In this document: piece after piece, positions 33,888 to 43,480 of the stretch | How the letters are laid out: the number at the start of each line of letters is the position of its first letter | Position numbering within the stretch: the stretch's first letter is position 1 | Assembly (NCBI GenBank): GCA_016935435.1 | Contig: JAFGQZ010000073.1 | Coordinates: 1 to 64,000 of the forward strand | Direction: 5' to 3' | DNA length: 64,000 nt | From: Bacteroidales bacterium | GTDB taxonomy: Bacteria > Bacteroidota > Bacteroidia > Bacteroidales > UBA10428 | Position numbers and translations under genes: made by a program | Notes under the pieces: generated by a model | Seen by the model: the letters and a program-made list of their open reading frames with translations, nothing else | Database searches by the model: none | Told to the model about the DNA's origin: nothing

Positions 33888-35600
33888 ATGAAAAAATACT
33901 TGGCCATTGCCCTTTTTTTAGTCCCTTTTTTGCTAACAGCCCAGCAAAAGCCGGCTTTTGAAAAAAAAATATATGTGTCGTCCGAAGGTAAAATTTACGT
34001 GAACAAAGATTTGCCTGTTTACCTGTGGCTGTCAACCTCGCCCGACGAAACATCGAATAAGTACCGGTTAAAAAGCGAAGTAACCGCCAAATATAGCAAC
34101 CCAATGTATTTCGACACCGAAGGCTACAATACTTTTCGCTCGCCTTCAGCTGTTGACCCCGAAACCAGAAAAACCATACTCCCACAACAAGATGTAGTTT
34201 TTGAGGTTTATGCCGATAGCAAAAGCCCCGAAACCACTATAAGTTTTGGTGAATCGGTGCCATTAAAACAGAACAACAAAATATACATTAAACAAAATAC
34301 ACAACTTAGCATATCTGCCAATGATGCCATGTCGGGGGTCGAATCGGTGTATTACTCAATTGACGGTTCGGAATATAACAAATACAATCAGCCTGTAACT
34401 TTCTCGCAGGAGAAAGAATACAACATAAAGTTCTTTAGTGTCGATAATACCGGTAACGATGAAAATATACACGAAATTATCCTTGTTTATGATATGAGCT
34501 CTCCGGTTACCACCCGAACAGTAAGTGGCGATGTGCACGAAAATGTTTTGTCGGCACGTTCAAAAATCGAACTAAAGGCCGAAGACAAAGGAATTGGGGT
34601 AAGTAAAATTATGTATAAGCTAAACGAAAACAAAGAAAGCACTTACCAGTATCCTGTTAATGCCGCCAATCTTGCCCAGGGCGAACATACATTGACCTAT
34701 TATGCGATTGATAAGACAGGAAACCACGAAAGCCCACAAACCTATACTTTTTATGTCGATAAAACACCACCAACCATTATTGAAGAAGTTATTGCAAAAA
34801 CCTTTTTTGCCAATGGCAAAGAATATGCTTCTGGTAAAGCCCAGCTAAAATTAACTGCATTCGATAACAAAGCCGGTATAAAAGAAATAAGGTACCGAAT
34901 TAATAATGGTGAATACCAGCTTTACGAAAAACCTGTTTTTTTGTCGGGCACTTCGGGCAACCTTCAGATAGAGTCGTTTGCCACCGACAATGTAAACAAT
35001 AAATCTATAGCCCAGGCAGCAAATCAAAAAACAGCAGTGCCTTTTATCGACTTGTCTGGACCTTCGCTAAAATATTCATTTAACGGCCCGGTGTTTAACA
35101 CACGCGACACCATCTTTATCAGCAACAAAACAACAATATCCTTAAAAGCTACAGATCCCGATGCAGGTATTAGCAGGATAGAATACCGTATAGATGACAA
35201 GGAAACCCTTATTTACGAAAAACCTTTTAATATTAACGAAGAAGGAGTGCACACTATTCATTACACCGGCTACGACAATGTCGAAAACTCCAGCAGCGAT
35301 AAATTTTTTGTTAAGGTTGACAATACCGGTCCAGCAATAAGGTACGATTTCAGTATAGCCCCAATCGGAAGGCAAGGTTCTGCCAATGTTTACCCTAAAT
35401 ATGTTGTATTGTTCCTTTCCGGAACAGACTCACAAACAGGGCTCAATAACATGAAATATTCCTTGGGCAACGCAAGCCCGGCTTTGTATTCGGTACCTGT
35501 TACAGGCTTTTCCACTGGCGATAAAACCATTAAGGTTGTTGCTACCGACAAGCTCGGAAATTCTACCGACGAAACAATTCAATTTCATATTAAAGATTAA
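33888..35600 (+). CDS. exported Ig-like repeat protein (OmpL47-type domains)
   Basis: 570 residues from the ATG at 33888, which gives a compact signal peptide (KKYLAIALFLVPFLLTAQ); an ATG at 33867 adds seven residues. The mature protein is built of repeated beta modules of about 90 residues with the pattern A.D...GV..I.Y.IDG.....Y..P......G.H.I.YYA.DN.GN, seen at least five times. This is the OmpL47/chitobiase C-terminal-like Ig repeat. It is probably on the periplasmic side or at the cell surface, in an adhesive or structural role. No catalytic domain is seen. A good terminator follows. Confidence 0.78.
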   Translation: MKKYLAIALFLVPFLLTAQQKPAFEKKIYVSSEGKIYVNKDLPVYLWLSTSPDETSNKYRLKSEVTAKYSNPMYFDTEGYNTFRSPSAVDPETRKTILPQQDVVFEVYADSKSPETTISFGESVPLKQNNKIYIKQNTQLSISANDAMSGVESVYYSIDGSEYNKYNQPVTFSQEKEYNIKFFSVDNTGNDENIHEIILVYDMSSPVTTRTVSGDVHENVLSARSKIELKAEDKGIGVSKIMYKLNENKESTYQYPVNAANLAQGEHTLTYYAIDKTGNHESPQTYTFYVDKTPPTIIEEVIAKTFFANGKEYASGKAQLKLTAFDNKAGIKEIRYRINNGEYQLYEKPVFLSGTSGNLQIESFATDNVNNKSIAQAANQKTAVPFIDLSGPSLKYSFNGPVFNTRDTIFISNKTTISLKATDPDAGISRIEYRIDDKETLIYEKPFNINEEGVHTIHYTGYDNVENSSSDKFFVKVDNTGPAIRYDFSIAPIGRQGSANVYPKYVVLFLSGTDSQTGLNNMKYSLGNASPALYSVPVTGFSTGDKTIKVVATDKLGNSTDETIQFHIKD

Positions 35601-35619
35601 ATACAATTAAAGATACTTT

Positions 35620-35652
35620 AAAAACCAGCCAGAAACCGGCTGGTTTTTTTTT
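35620..35652 (+). terminator. intrinsic terminator after the Ig-repeat gene
   Basis: Arms AACCAGCC and GGCTGGTT (35623-35630, 35638-35645) around a 7-nt loop, preceded by A-rich and followed by T-rich runs (35644-35652). Confidence 0.85.
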
Positions 35653-35685
35653 GAACTTTTTTTTTATAAGAATGTTAAATAGATA

Positions 35686-35708
35686 TTATTAAGAATAATT
35701 CTAAATAA
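35686..35708. promoter_or_regulatory. 23-bp near-perfect palindrome upstream of superoxide dismutase
   Basis: Arms TTATTAAGAAT (35686-35696) and ATTCTAAATAA (35698-35708) around one A, with one mismatch in eleven pairs. The inner 7-1-7 form resembles Fur/PerR-family boxes. It lies 23 bp before the SOD start codon, well placed to overlap the promoter. The half-site core TTAGA resembles the suf palindrome, with a single change (AGAAT versus AGATT). Confidence 0.55.
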
Positions 35709-35730
35709 CAAACTTATAAAAATTACTATT

Positions 35731-36330
35731 ATGGCTTTTGAACTACCAAAACTCGACTATGCGTACGATGCGCTTGAGCCGCATATCGATGCGCGAACAA
35801 TGGAAATACACCACACCAAGCACCATGCTGCCTACACCACTAACCTTAACAATGGAATTTCCGGTACCGAATTCGAAGGCAAAACCATCGGGCAGATACT
35901 GGCAAATATTTCGAAGGCAAGCGCTGCTGTTCGGAACAATGGTGGCGGGTATTACAACCACAACCTGTTCTGGAAAGTAATGGGGCCGAATGGCGGCGGC
36001 GCCCCAACCGGCGATTTGCTTGACGCCCTCAACAAATACTTTGGTTCGTTCGATAAATTTAAAGAAGCCTTCTCCAATGCTGCGGCAACCCGCTTTGGTT
36101 CAGGTTGGGCCTGGTTGGTAAAATCGGGCAACGAACTGAAGGTAACATCGACCCCGAACCAGGATAACCCCCTTATGGACATTGCCGAGGTTAAAGGTAC
36201 GCCCATTCTGGGAATAGATGTATGGGAGCATGCCTACTACCTGAAATATCAAAACCGCCGCCCCGACTATATTGCCGCATTTTGGAATGTAATTAACTGG
36301 GACGAAGTGGCAAGGCGCCTTAAAGAATAA
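35731..36330 (+). CDS. Fe/Mn superoxide dismutase
   Basis: 199 residues. Metal ligands are seen in [15 protein letters not shown] (first His), the [19 protein letters not shown] segment (second His) and [34 protein letters not shown] (Asp and third His). The GG-x-x-x-H form of the second-ligand segment is nearer to Mn-type than to E. coli Fe-type, so it may be Mn-dependent or cambialistic. It converts superoxide to H2O2 and O2 in the cytoplasm. A palindromic operator candidate precedes it and a terminator follows at 36357-36383. Confidence 0.96.
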   Translation: MAFELPKLDYAYDALEPHIDARTMEIHHTKHHAAYTTNLNNGISGTEFEGKTIGQILANISKASAAVRNNGGGYYNHNLFWKVMGPNGGGAPTGDLLDALNKYFGSFDKFKEAFSNAAATRFGSGWAWLVKSGNELKVTSTPNQDNPLMDIAEVKGTPILGIDVWEHAYYLKYQNRRPDYIAAFWNVINWDEVARRLKE

Positions 36331-36356
36331 GGGTGAATATAATTATTAGAACAAAT

Positions 36357-36383
36357 AAACCGGGCAAATAGTCCGGTTTTTTT
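36357..36383 (+). terminator. intrinsic terminator after superoxide dismutase
   Basis: Arms AAACCGG and CCGGTTT (36357-36363, 36373-36379) with a 9-nt loop, followed by a T-run to 36383. Confidence 0.8.
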
Positions 36384-36471
36384 GTGCCAACGAATTTATT
36401 CAAGCTCAATCACAAATTAATTATAAAGCCATCATCGGGGCAAGCAATACAGGAATCATAAAAATTTTGAA

Positions 36472-36999
36472 TTACCTGGCTATTTCCAAAAACAGGTCGT
36501 CTTTGTTCACAATATCGTTTTGCCGTACATATACTTTAACGATTTTGCCATCGACCGGCGATACAATTTCGTTTTGCATTTTCATTGCTTCGAGAATAAT
36601 AACCGCTTCACCTGTTTTTACTTCTGCCCCGGGCTCAACCAACACATCGATAATTTTACCAGGCATTGGGGCCTGCACTACTTCAACCTTGTTTTTTGGT
36701 TTCTGCTTGTCGAGGTATTTTTTCCTTTGGTACGAAAATGGGGTTTCGATGGTAAATGTATAACTCACGCCGTTAATCAGAACAATATATTTGTTCTGGT
36801 TCTTTTCAATAATTTCGGCGTGGTATTTTTTGTTTTTGTATAAAAGATAGGTAAACCCGTTTTCGTCATCGAAAATTTGGATATCGAGTTTTTTATGGTT
36901 TATTTTCAAACTGTCGGTAAACAGGTTTTTTATTTTATATCGGGTATTTTTTGGTGTAAGGGCAATAAACTCTGTTTCTTTATGCTGAATATTTTTCAT
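36472..36999 (-). CDS. biotin carboxyl carrier protein of acyl-CoA carboxylase
   Basis: 175 residues. The C-terminal ~75 residues form a biotinyl domain with the biotinylated lysine in EAMKMQNEIVSPVDGKIVKVYV. The N-terminal ~95 residues (YKIKNLFTDSLKINHKKLDIQIFDDENGFTYLLYKNKKYHAEII) form a beta-rich domain related to the BT region of acyl-CoA carboxylases. A proline/lysine linker (QKPKNKVEVVQAPMPG) joins them. It carries carboxybiotin between the biotin carboxylase and carboxyltransferase encoded just upstream in the same operon. Last gene of that operon. Confidence 0.92.
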   Translation of the reverse strand: MKNIQHKETEFIALTPKNTRYKIKNLFTDSLKINHKKLDIQIFDDENGFTYLLYKNKKYHAEIIEKNQNKYIVLINGVSYTFTIETPFSYQRKKYLDKQKPKNKVEVVQAPMPGKIIDVLVEPGAEVKTGEAVIILEAMKMQNEIVSPVDGKIVKVYVRQNDIVNKDDLFLEIAR

Positions 37000-37042
37000 T
37001 TACAAGAATTTTAGTGGTTCAGAATAATATATACAAACCGGC

Positions 37043-38542
37043 CTATTTTAAACGCTTGTTTAAAACCCAGGGGCTGATATTTCGGCCTTTTTCAAAATCG
37101 ACAGTGCGGCTGTCTTCGGTTTCGAGCGTTGCCAAAAAGTCGAATGTTGCCAGGAATGCCCCGAGCATTTCATCATCGCCTCCCTGGTAGAAAAGGCTTT
37201 CCATTTCGGTTTCGATAAAAGAAGTATTAAAATCGCCTTTTTTAAATTTTTCGTTCGATAAAACAGCCTTATGGAACGGAATAGTTGTTTTTATACCTTT
37301 AACCCAAAATTTTTGCAGGGCATTAAATGTGTTTGCAATGGCCTTCTCGCGATCCTCGCCGGTTACAATGAGCTTTGCCACCATGGAGTCGAAATAAGGG
37401 GTAACAACAGATTTGTCGGTAATACCGCTGTCGATACGTATGTTTTTGCTCTTGGGGTACTGAATTTTTTCAATTGTGCCCAGAAAAGGCGAAAACCCGG
37501 CCTGCACATCTTCGGCATTAATGCGGCACTCAATGGCCCAGCCTGTGAGTTTGATATCGCTTTGCCCTATGGGAAGTTTTTCGCCCAATGCAGTAAGTAT
37601 CTGCAATTCAATTAAATCGAGCCCGGTAACCAGCTCCGTAACAGGGTGCTCAACCTGTATGCGGGTGTTCATTTCCATGAAGTAATAATTACGGTCCTGG
37701 TCGAGAAGGAACTCTACCGTGCCGGCCGTGTAATATTTTACCGATTGGGCAATGCGTATGGCAGCCTCGCCCATTTCGGTACGTAGTTTTTCATCGAGCG
37801 CCGAAGAAGGGGCTTCTTCGAGCAGTTTCTGGTGCTTGCGCTGCACTGAGCATTCCCTCTCGCCCAGGTGGATGTAGTTGCCATGCTGGTCGCCAAAAAC
37901 CTGGAATTCGATATGCCGGGGGTTTCTTACATATTTCTCAATAAAAACCGAACCATCGTTAAAGGCTTTTTCGGCTTCGGAAGTGGCAAGCCTGAACATT
38001 TTTTCGAGCTGATCGTCTTTCTCCACAATACGCATACCCCTGCCCCCGCCACCCGCAGCAGCCTTCAATATTACCGGATAACCTATCGACTTGGCAATTT
38101 TTCGGGCCTCTTCGGGGTTTTTAACATTGCCCTGGCTGCCCTTCAACAATGGGACATTGTATTTTTTTGCAAGTTGCTTGGCAATGGTTTTATTGCCCAT
38201 TTTATGAATTATATCGGCCGAGGGGCCTATAAACAATATTTTTTCTTCTTCGCAACGGTTGGCAAAATATGGGCTCTCGGCTAGAAAACCATAACCGGGG
38301 TGTATGGCTTCAATTTTGTGGGCTTTGGCTGCATTTATTAGCCTTTCTACATCCAGAAACTCTGGAATATCTTCAATATCGTCTGAGAAATCAATAATTT
38401 CATCGGGAAACGATAAATAGTAAGCATTGGGTTCTTTCGAAGTTTTTATGCCATAGGTTTTAATACCCATTTTCTTTGCCGTGTGGCAAATTCTTATGGC
38501 TATTTCGCCCCTGTTGGCTATCATCAGGCTTTTAATTTTCAT
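37043..38542 (-). CDS. acyl-CoA carboxylase biotin carboxylase subunit
   Basis: 499 residues with ATP-grasp biotin carboxylase architecture: SLMIANRGEIAIRI at the N terminus, HPGYGFLAESPYFA, the glycine-rich ATP lid AAAGGGGRGMRIV, ECSVQRKHQKLLEEAPS, YFMEMNTRIQVEHPVTELVTGLDLIELQI with the active-site Glu/Arg, then ECRINAEDVQAGFSPFLG. It carboxylates biotin on the carrier protein using ATP and bicarbonate. Flanked by pccB upstream and the carrier downstream, it belongs to a propionyl- or acetyl-CoA carboxylase complex. A typical AccC is about 450 residues, so a ~45-residue C-terminal extension is present. Confidence 0.95.
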   Translation of the reverse strand: MKIKSLMIANRGEIAIRICHTAKKMGIKTYGIKTSKEPNAYYLSFPDEIIDFSDDIEDIPEFLDVERLINAAKAHKIEAIHPGYGFLAESPYFANRCEEEKILFIGPSADIIHKMGNKTIAKQLAKKYNVPLLKGSQGNVKNPEEARKIAKSIGYPVILKAAAGGGGRGMRIVEKDDQLEKMFRLATSEAEKAFNDGSVFIEKYVRNPRHIEFQVFGDQHGNYIHLGERECSVQRKHQKLLEEAPSSALDEKLRTEMGEAAIRIAQSVKYYTAGTVEFLLDQDRNYYFMEMNTRIQVEHPVTELVTGLDLIELQILTALGEKLPIGQSDIKLTGWAIECRINAEDVQAGFSPFLGTIEKIQYPKSKNIRIDSGITDKSVVTPYFDSMVAKLIVTGEDREKAIANTFNALQKFWVKGIKTTIPFHKAVLSNEKFKKGDFNTSFIETEMESLFYQGGDDEMLGAFLATFDFLATLETEDSRTVDFEKGRNISPWVLNKRLK

Positions 38543-38592
38543 GATTAGTGTGCTTGGTTTGTTTTTTAAACTTTCGGAAATGAAAACAAATT

Positions 38593-40149
38593 TTATAAAG
38601 GAATGTTCCCATGCTTTCTCGACGGGCTGGTAACGTGTTTGTTTTCCAGGGCTTCAAAAGCATAAATAATTTTACGGCGGGTAACTGCCGGATCAATTAC
38701 TTCATCGATAAACCCTTTTTCGTCGGCAACGTAAGGATTGGCAATTTCCTCGCGGTAACGTTTTGCAAGTTCCTTTTTTAGTTTAGCCGGATCTTCCGAC
38801 TCAATAAGTTCTTTACGGTAAAGGATTGATACTGCACCTTCGGGCCCCATTACGGCAATTTCGGCAGTAGGCCAGGCAAAGTTAAAATCGCCCCCCAGGT
38901 TTTTGCTATTCATCACACAATACGCCCCGCCATAGCTTTTTCGCAAAATAACCGTTACTTTTGGCACAGTTGCATCGGCATAAGCGTATAGCAATTTGGC
39001 CCCATGACGGATGATTCCGTTATGTTCCTGGTCGATACCCGGTAAAAATCCCGGAACATCTTCGAGAGTGAGAATTGGTATATTGAAACTGTCGCAGAAA
39101 CGAATAAACCTTGCAGCTTTGGTAGATGAATTGATATCGAGGGTTCCGGCAAGTACTTTGGGCTGGTTGGCAATAATACCTATTGTTCGCCCTTTGAGCC
39201 TGCCAAAACCAACAACAATGTTTTGGGCATAGTTTTCGGCGTATTCAAAAAAAGTGTCTTTATCAACAAGTAAGCGTATTACTTCTTTAATATCGTAAGG
39301 CTTGTTTGGGTCGTCGGGAACAATTTCGAGCATCTGCGGGGCCGGTTCAATATTGGTGTCGCATGCTTCTATGGCCGGGGGGTTTTCCATATTGTTCGAA
39401 GGCAGGTACGAGAGAAGTTTAATAACCCCGCGCAGGGTGTTTTCTTCGTCTTCGTAAACAAAGTTGGCCACCCCGCTTTTTTTCATGTGCACTTCGGCAC
39501 CCCCGAGTTCATCGAAACTTACATCTTCGTTCAGCACTTCCTTTACCACATTGGGACCCGTAACAAACATGTGGCTGGTTTTATTGGTCATAAACACAAA
39601 GTCGGTTATTGAGGGCGAATAAACTGCCCCGCCGGCAGCCGGCCCCATTATTACCGAAATTTGGGGTATTACCCCCGACGAGAAAACATTCCGGCGAAAA
39701 ATACCGGCATAACCCGCCAGGCTGGCTACACCTTCCTGTATGCGTGCACCTCCCGAATCGATAATGCCAATTATTGGGGCGCCCATTTTTAATGCCATAT
39801 CCTGTATTTTGGCTATTTTCGATGCATGTACCGAGCCAAGCGAACCACCCATTACGTTAAAATCCTGGGAATATATAAAAGCTGTGCGGCCCTTAATTTT
39901 CCCATGCCCGATAATAACCCCGTCGCCATAAGCCGTTACTACTTTGCCAAAATTCGATTCGGCAGGGGCCGTGCGGGTAAAGGCATCAATTTCGTCAAAA
40001 GTTCCTGCATCGAACAGAAGCTCTATTCGTTCGCGGGCCGTTAACTTGCCTTTCGAATGTTGCTTTTTGGCAGCATCTTTCCCATTTTGCTGTTCATAGG
40101 CAGCATTTCGTTCCAGAAATTTTCTGTATAGTTTTCCGTTTATGTCCAT
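38593..40149 (-). CDS. pccB: acyl-CoA carboxylase carboxyltransferase (propionyl-CoA carboxylase beta-like)
   Basis: 518 residues, the usual length for PccB/MmdA subunits. It contains KLTARERIELLFDAGTFDEID, the acyl-CoA-binding FSQDFNVMGGSLGSVHASKI, GIIDSGGARIQEGV, VIMGPAAGGAVYSPSITDFVFM and the second crotonase half with EDVPGFLPGIDQEHNGIIRHGAKLLYAYA and SYGGAYCVMNSKNLGGD. It transfers the carboxyl group from biotin to an acyl-CoA. Propionyl-CoA is the best guess from family resemblance. It is the first gene of the minus-strand three-gene operon; the route to methylmalonyl-CoA and succinate is common in Bacteroidota. Confidence 0.93.
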   Translation of the reverse strand: MDINGKLYRKFLERNAAYEQQNGKDAAKKQHSKGKLTARERIELLFDAGTFDEIDAFTRTAPAESNFGKVVTAYGDGVIIGHGKIKGRTAFIYSQDFNVMGGSLGSVHASKIAKIQDMALKMGAPIIGIIDSGGARIQEGVASLAGYAGIFRRNVFSSGVIPQISVIMGPAAGGAVYSPSITDFVFMTNKTSHMFVTGPNVVKEVLNEDVSFDELGGAEVHMKKSGVANFVYEDEENTLRGVIKLLSYLPSNNMENPPAIEACDTNIEPAPQMLEIVPDDPNKPYDIKEVIRLLVDKDTFFEYAENYAQNIVVGFGRLKGRTIGIIANQPKVLAGTLDINSSTKAARFIRFCDSFNIPILTLEDVPGFLPGIDQEHNGIIRHGAKLLYAYADATVPKVTVILRKSYGGAYCVMNSKNLGGDFNFAWPTAEIAVMGPEGAVSILYRKELIESEDPAKLKKELAKRYREEIANPYVADEKGFIDEVIDPAVTRRKIIYAFEALENKHVTSPSRKHGNIPL

Positions 40150-40560
40150 AAGTTGATTTTTGGTTCTTGTGTGCCCCGTTTATTGAAATATCAGCCTGCT
40201 GCCAAACGGGAGGCAAATGTGATGGTTGTGTTTTTCGATATGTTTACTTGCAGCAGTGCCATAAGTATGCGCGGCAAAAATAACAATAATCTGATGATTT
40301 TGATCGCCTGTTGCTGGTTAAGTTTCCATAGAAAATAGTATGGCCCTGTAAATGTGGAAATTGCATATTTGGTTTTGAATTTTTATATTACCTGGAAAAA
40401 ATGGTTTGAAGAATTAACACCGCTGGCAATATATGTCTGGCTGTTAAAAGAAAAACACTGCTCCATGGCCGGGAGCTGCGTTTTTTCCTCCAAAATACCA
40501 GAAATAGTTGATTTATTCGTTGTATCTTGCCATTGGAACCTGTAAAAGTAAAACAGAACT
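40150..40560. other. 411-bp divergent intergenic region between pccB and rnr
   Basis: No convincing gene, RNA or repeat is seen. Small ORFs here have no family features or start signals. It must hold the promoters of the carboxylase operon (minus) and rnr (plus). A TATCTTG close to 40523-40529 is a weak -7 candidate for rnr, but its spacing from an upstream TTG is too short. Confidence 0.5.
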
Positions 40561-42696
40561 ATGCCGCGCAAACAAAAAAACAAGGGAATCGAAAAAAAAG
40601 CATTTCAAAACAGCATTTTAAATGTATTCTCGAACAACCCGAAAAAAACTTATAATTACAAACAACTTTCAAAAGAACTGCTGGTTAAAAAGTCGGAAGA
40701 AAAGGGACTGATATTGGAGATTCTTAATGATTTAAACAGCCAGGGGTATATCGATGAATTGTCGCCCGGAAAATATAAACTGAAATCGACTACCGGGTAT
40801 GTTGTGGGGCGTATTGAAATTACCCAGGGTGGCTACGGGTTTGTTGTTACCGACACAATTGAGGAAGATGTTTTTATTAGCAAAAACAATCTTAACCAGG
40901 CCCTCAACGGCGATATGGTAAAAGTTTACCTCTATGCACGCCGCAAGAAACATAACCCCGAGGGCGAAGTAGTAGAAATACTTGAAAGGGCACGCGAAAC
41001 ATTTGTAGGCATCGTTGATGTGCAGGAAAGGTTTGCCTTTTTTGAAGCCGATTCAAGACAAATGCCTTACGACTTGTTTATTCCTCTTGAAAAACTAAAT
41101 GGGGCAAAACATGGCCAAAAAGTAATAGCCAAAATTACCGACTGGCCCAAAAAAGTAAAGAACCCCTTTGGAGAAGTTGTTGAAGTGCTCGGATATCCGG
41201 GCGTGCATGAAACCGAAATGCATGCCATACTTGCCGAATACGGGTTGCCCTACACATTCTCTGAAGAAGTTGAGGCCGATGCCAACAGCATACCTTCGGT
41301 TATTACCGAAAACGATTACAACGAAAGGCGCGATTTTCGCAATACCACTACCTTTACTATCGACCCCGACGATGCCAAAGATTTCGACGATGCCCTGTCG
41401 GTACAGAAATTACCGAACGGCAACTGGGAAATAGGCGTACATATTGCCGATGTAACCCATTATGTTAAGGCAAAAACGGTTTTGGACGATGAGGCACTTG
41501 AGCGGGCCACATCGGTTTATTTGGTCGACAGGGTTGTGCCCATGCTGCCCGAAAGGCTGTCGAACTTTATATGTTCGCTGCGCCCAAACGAAGAAAAACT
41601 TTGCTTTTCAGCAGTATTTGAACTCGATGACGATGCCAGGCTTTACGATGAGTGGTTTGGCAAAACAGTAATATTCTCGAACCGCAGGTTTACCTACAGG
41701 GAGGCACAGGAAATTATCGATAACGGAAAGGGTGAATTTTCCGAAGAATTGCTCAAACTGAATGACTTAGCCCAAAAACTTCGTGCCTACAGATTTAAAG
41801 GCGGGGCCATATCTTTTGAACGCGACGAGGTTAAATTCGATATTGACGAAAGCGGGAAACCACTGCGTGTATATTTCCGTGAGCATGGCCTTTCGAACGA
41901 ACTGGTAGAGGAATTCATGCTGCTGGCCAATAAACAGGTAGCCACTTATATTGGCAAGAAAGAACCCAATAAAGAAAAGAAAACATTTGTTTACCGTGTA
42001 CACGATGAGCCAAACCCTGAAAAACTGCAAAAATTTAACCGCATACTCGGAAAATTCGGGCACAGGCTGCTCACCAATTCCAGCGGCAATATTTCGCAAA
42101 CGCTAAACAAAGTACTTACCGATGTTAAAGGAAAGCCCGAGCAGGACCTGGTAGAAACCCTTGCAGTGCGCTCCATGGCAAAAGCCGAATATTCCACCAC
42201 CAACATCGGCCATTACGGACTGGCATTCGACTATTATACCCACTTTACATCGCCCATTCGCCGTTACCCCGATATGATGGTACACCGCATGCTGTACCAT
42301 TATTTGAATAACGGCGAATCGAAAAGCAAGAAAAAGTACGAAAAATTTTGCCAGCACTCCTCGGAAATGGAACAGCTTGCCACCGAAGCCGAAAGGGCTT
42401 CCATAAAATATAAGCAGGTTGAGTTTATGATGGATAAAATTGGCAGGGTGTTCGAAGGTATTATTTCGGGTGTATCGGAGTATGGTATTTTCGTTGAAAT
42501 AATCGAAAACAAATGCGAGGGGCTGGTTTCGGTGCGAGAACTCGACGACGATTTTTACGAATACGACGAAGACAATTACTGGTTAATTGGCAAACATAAA
42601 GGAAAAATATACCAGCTTGGCGACAAGGTAAAAGTTGAAGTATTGCGCACAAACCTGGCTAAAAAACAACTCGATTTCAATTTGGTGGAAAATTAA
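40561..42696 (+). CDS. rnr: ribonuclease R
   Basis: 711 residues. Order: an N-terminal helix-turn-helix-like domain (about 20-75), cold-shock RNA-binding domains (GGYGFVVTDTIEEDVFISKNNLN), the RNB catalytic domain with the acidic cluster TTFTIDPDDAKDFDDALSV and HIADVTHYVKAKTVLDDEALERATSVYLVDRVVPMLPE, FTSPIRRYPDMMVHR, and a C-terminal S1 domain (FEGIISGVSEYGIFVEI). It is a processive 3'-5' exoribonuclease that degrades structured RNA. The C terminus ends soon after S1, without the long basic tail of E. coli RNase R. Confidence 0.96.
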   Translation: MPRKQKNKGIEKKAFQNSILNVFSNNPKKTYNYKQLSKELLVKKSEEKGLILEILNDLNSQGYIDELSPGKYKLKSTTGYVVGRIEITQGGYGFVVTDTIEEDVFISKNNLNQALNGDMVKVYLYARRKKHNPEGEVVEILERARETFVGIVDVQERFAFFEADSRQMPYDLFIPLEKLNGAKHGQKVIAKITDWPKKVKNPFGEVVEVLGYPGVHETEMHAILAEYGLPYTFSEEVEADANSIPSVITENDYNERRDFRNTTTFTIDPDDAKDFDDALSVQKLPNGNWEIGVHIADVTHYVKAKTVLDDEALERATSVYLVDRVVPMLPERLSNFICSLRPNEEKLCFSAVFELDDDARLYDEWFGKTVIFSNRRFTYREAQEIIDNGKGEFSEELLKLNDLAQKLRAYRFKGGAISFERDEVKFDIDESGKPLRVYFREHGLSNELVEEFMLLANKQVATYIGKKEPNKEKKTFVYRVHDEPNPEKLQKFNRILGKFGHRLLTNSSGNISQTLNKVLTDVKGKPEQDLVETLAVRSMAKAEYSTTNIGHYGLAFDYYTHFTSPIRRYPDMMVHRMLYHYLNNGESKSKKKYEKFCQHSSEMEQLATEAERASIKYKQVEFMMDKIGRVFEGIISGVSEYGIFVEIIENKCEGLVSVRELDDDFYEYDEDNYWLIGKHKGKIYQLGDKVKVEVLRTNLAKKQLDFNLVEN

Positions 42697-42771
42697 TCGG
42701 GAACATCCAGATAACAAGTACTTTTTGAATGTTTTTTTTCCGGTTCAATATTTCACAAGAGAATTACATTG

Positions 42772-43320
42772 TTAATATGTGCCTAGGTCAACTACATTTT
42801 TGTTAAGTACCAGCGTGCCGTTATATTCACCGGTAATGGCATATAAACTGTTGTCGTAGTCGGCTTCAATATCGAAAACAAACCTGTAGCGGTTGTTACG
42901 GTCGCGTTCAACGGTAATGGTACCGGAAAAAGCAGCAACATCTTCATCAAACCGGGTACCTGTAGGTATTCCAAGGTAATCGTACCTTATGCCGTATCCC
43001 AACGATAAATCGGAGAAAAAGCCTGTGCCGCCCAAATAATCATATTCATAAGTGCCTTCGGCCAATATATCGGTTTCGTTGGTAAAAGAGCTGATAAAGA
43101 AAGTAATATAATTTTCAGGTTCAATTTCTTCGGAGCGAAAAGATATGGCATACCAACGCGATTTTAAATCGCTGCTGGTGCCCCAGGTGTCCATAAACGC
43201 TACATTTACTTTTGCTTTTCTGCCGTTTACCTCAAAATACCTTTGTGGTGTTTCTACTTCGCATGAGGCGGCAAATAATGCCAATGCCAGTATAGCCGTG
43301 TTGGCTCTAAATATTTTCAT
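42772..43320 (-). CDS. hypothetical lipoprotein
   Basis: 182 residues from the ATG at 43320, which gives a lipoprotein signal KIFRANTAILALALFAASC; an upstream in-frame start at 43377 would bury it. The mature part has about eight short beta strands with acidic turns (FYFEVNGRKAKVNVAF-type, PENYITFFISSF, FSGTITVERDRNNRYRFVFDIEADY, ITGEYNGTLVLNK), suggesting a lipocalin-like or small beta-sandwich domain. Similar small lipoproteins are widespread and uncharacterised in Bacteroidota. No functional neighbours. Confidence 0.7.
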   Translation of the reverse strand: MKIFRANTAILALALFAASCEVETPQRYFEVNGRKAKVNVAFMDTWGTSSDLKSRWYAISFRSEEIEPENYITFFISSFTNETDILAEGTYEYDYLGGTGFFSDLSLGYGIRYDYLGIPTGTRFDEDVAAFSGTITVERDRNNRYRFVFDIEADYDNSLYAITGEYNGTLVLNKNVVDLGTY

Positions 43321-43423
43321 AGTCGTTGTAGTTTCTCTGCAAATACGCATTTTTTTTTCAAAAGTTATAATATACAAAATAATAACTGAAATGCGATATT
43401 GATTTTGTATTGTGACAAAAAAT

Positions 43424-43450
43424 GAAAAACGTCAATTTTAGGCGTTTTTC
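43424..43450 (-). terminator. candidate terminator downstream of the two hypothetical genes
   Basis: Arms GAAAAACG and CGTTTTTC (43424-43431, 43443-43450) with an 11-nt loop; read on the minus strand, further T-rich sequence follows. It lies about 110 bp past the stop at 43563, with the palindromic repeat in between. Confidence 0.4.
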
Positions 43451-43480
43451 GCATCGTTTGCTAATATTTTAAATACTGAT

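Noticed and set aside
40354-40545. Small ORF in the gap between pccB and rnr
   Set aside because: No family pattern, no start signal, and Cys/Trp-rich noise-like sequence typical of chance ORFs in this gap.
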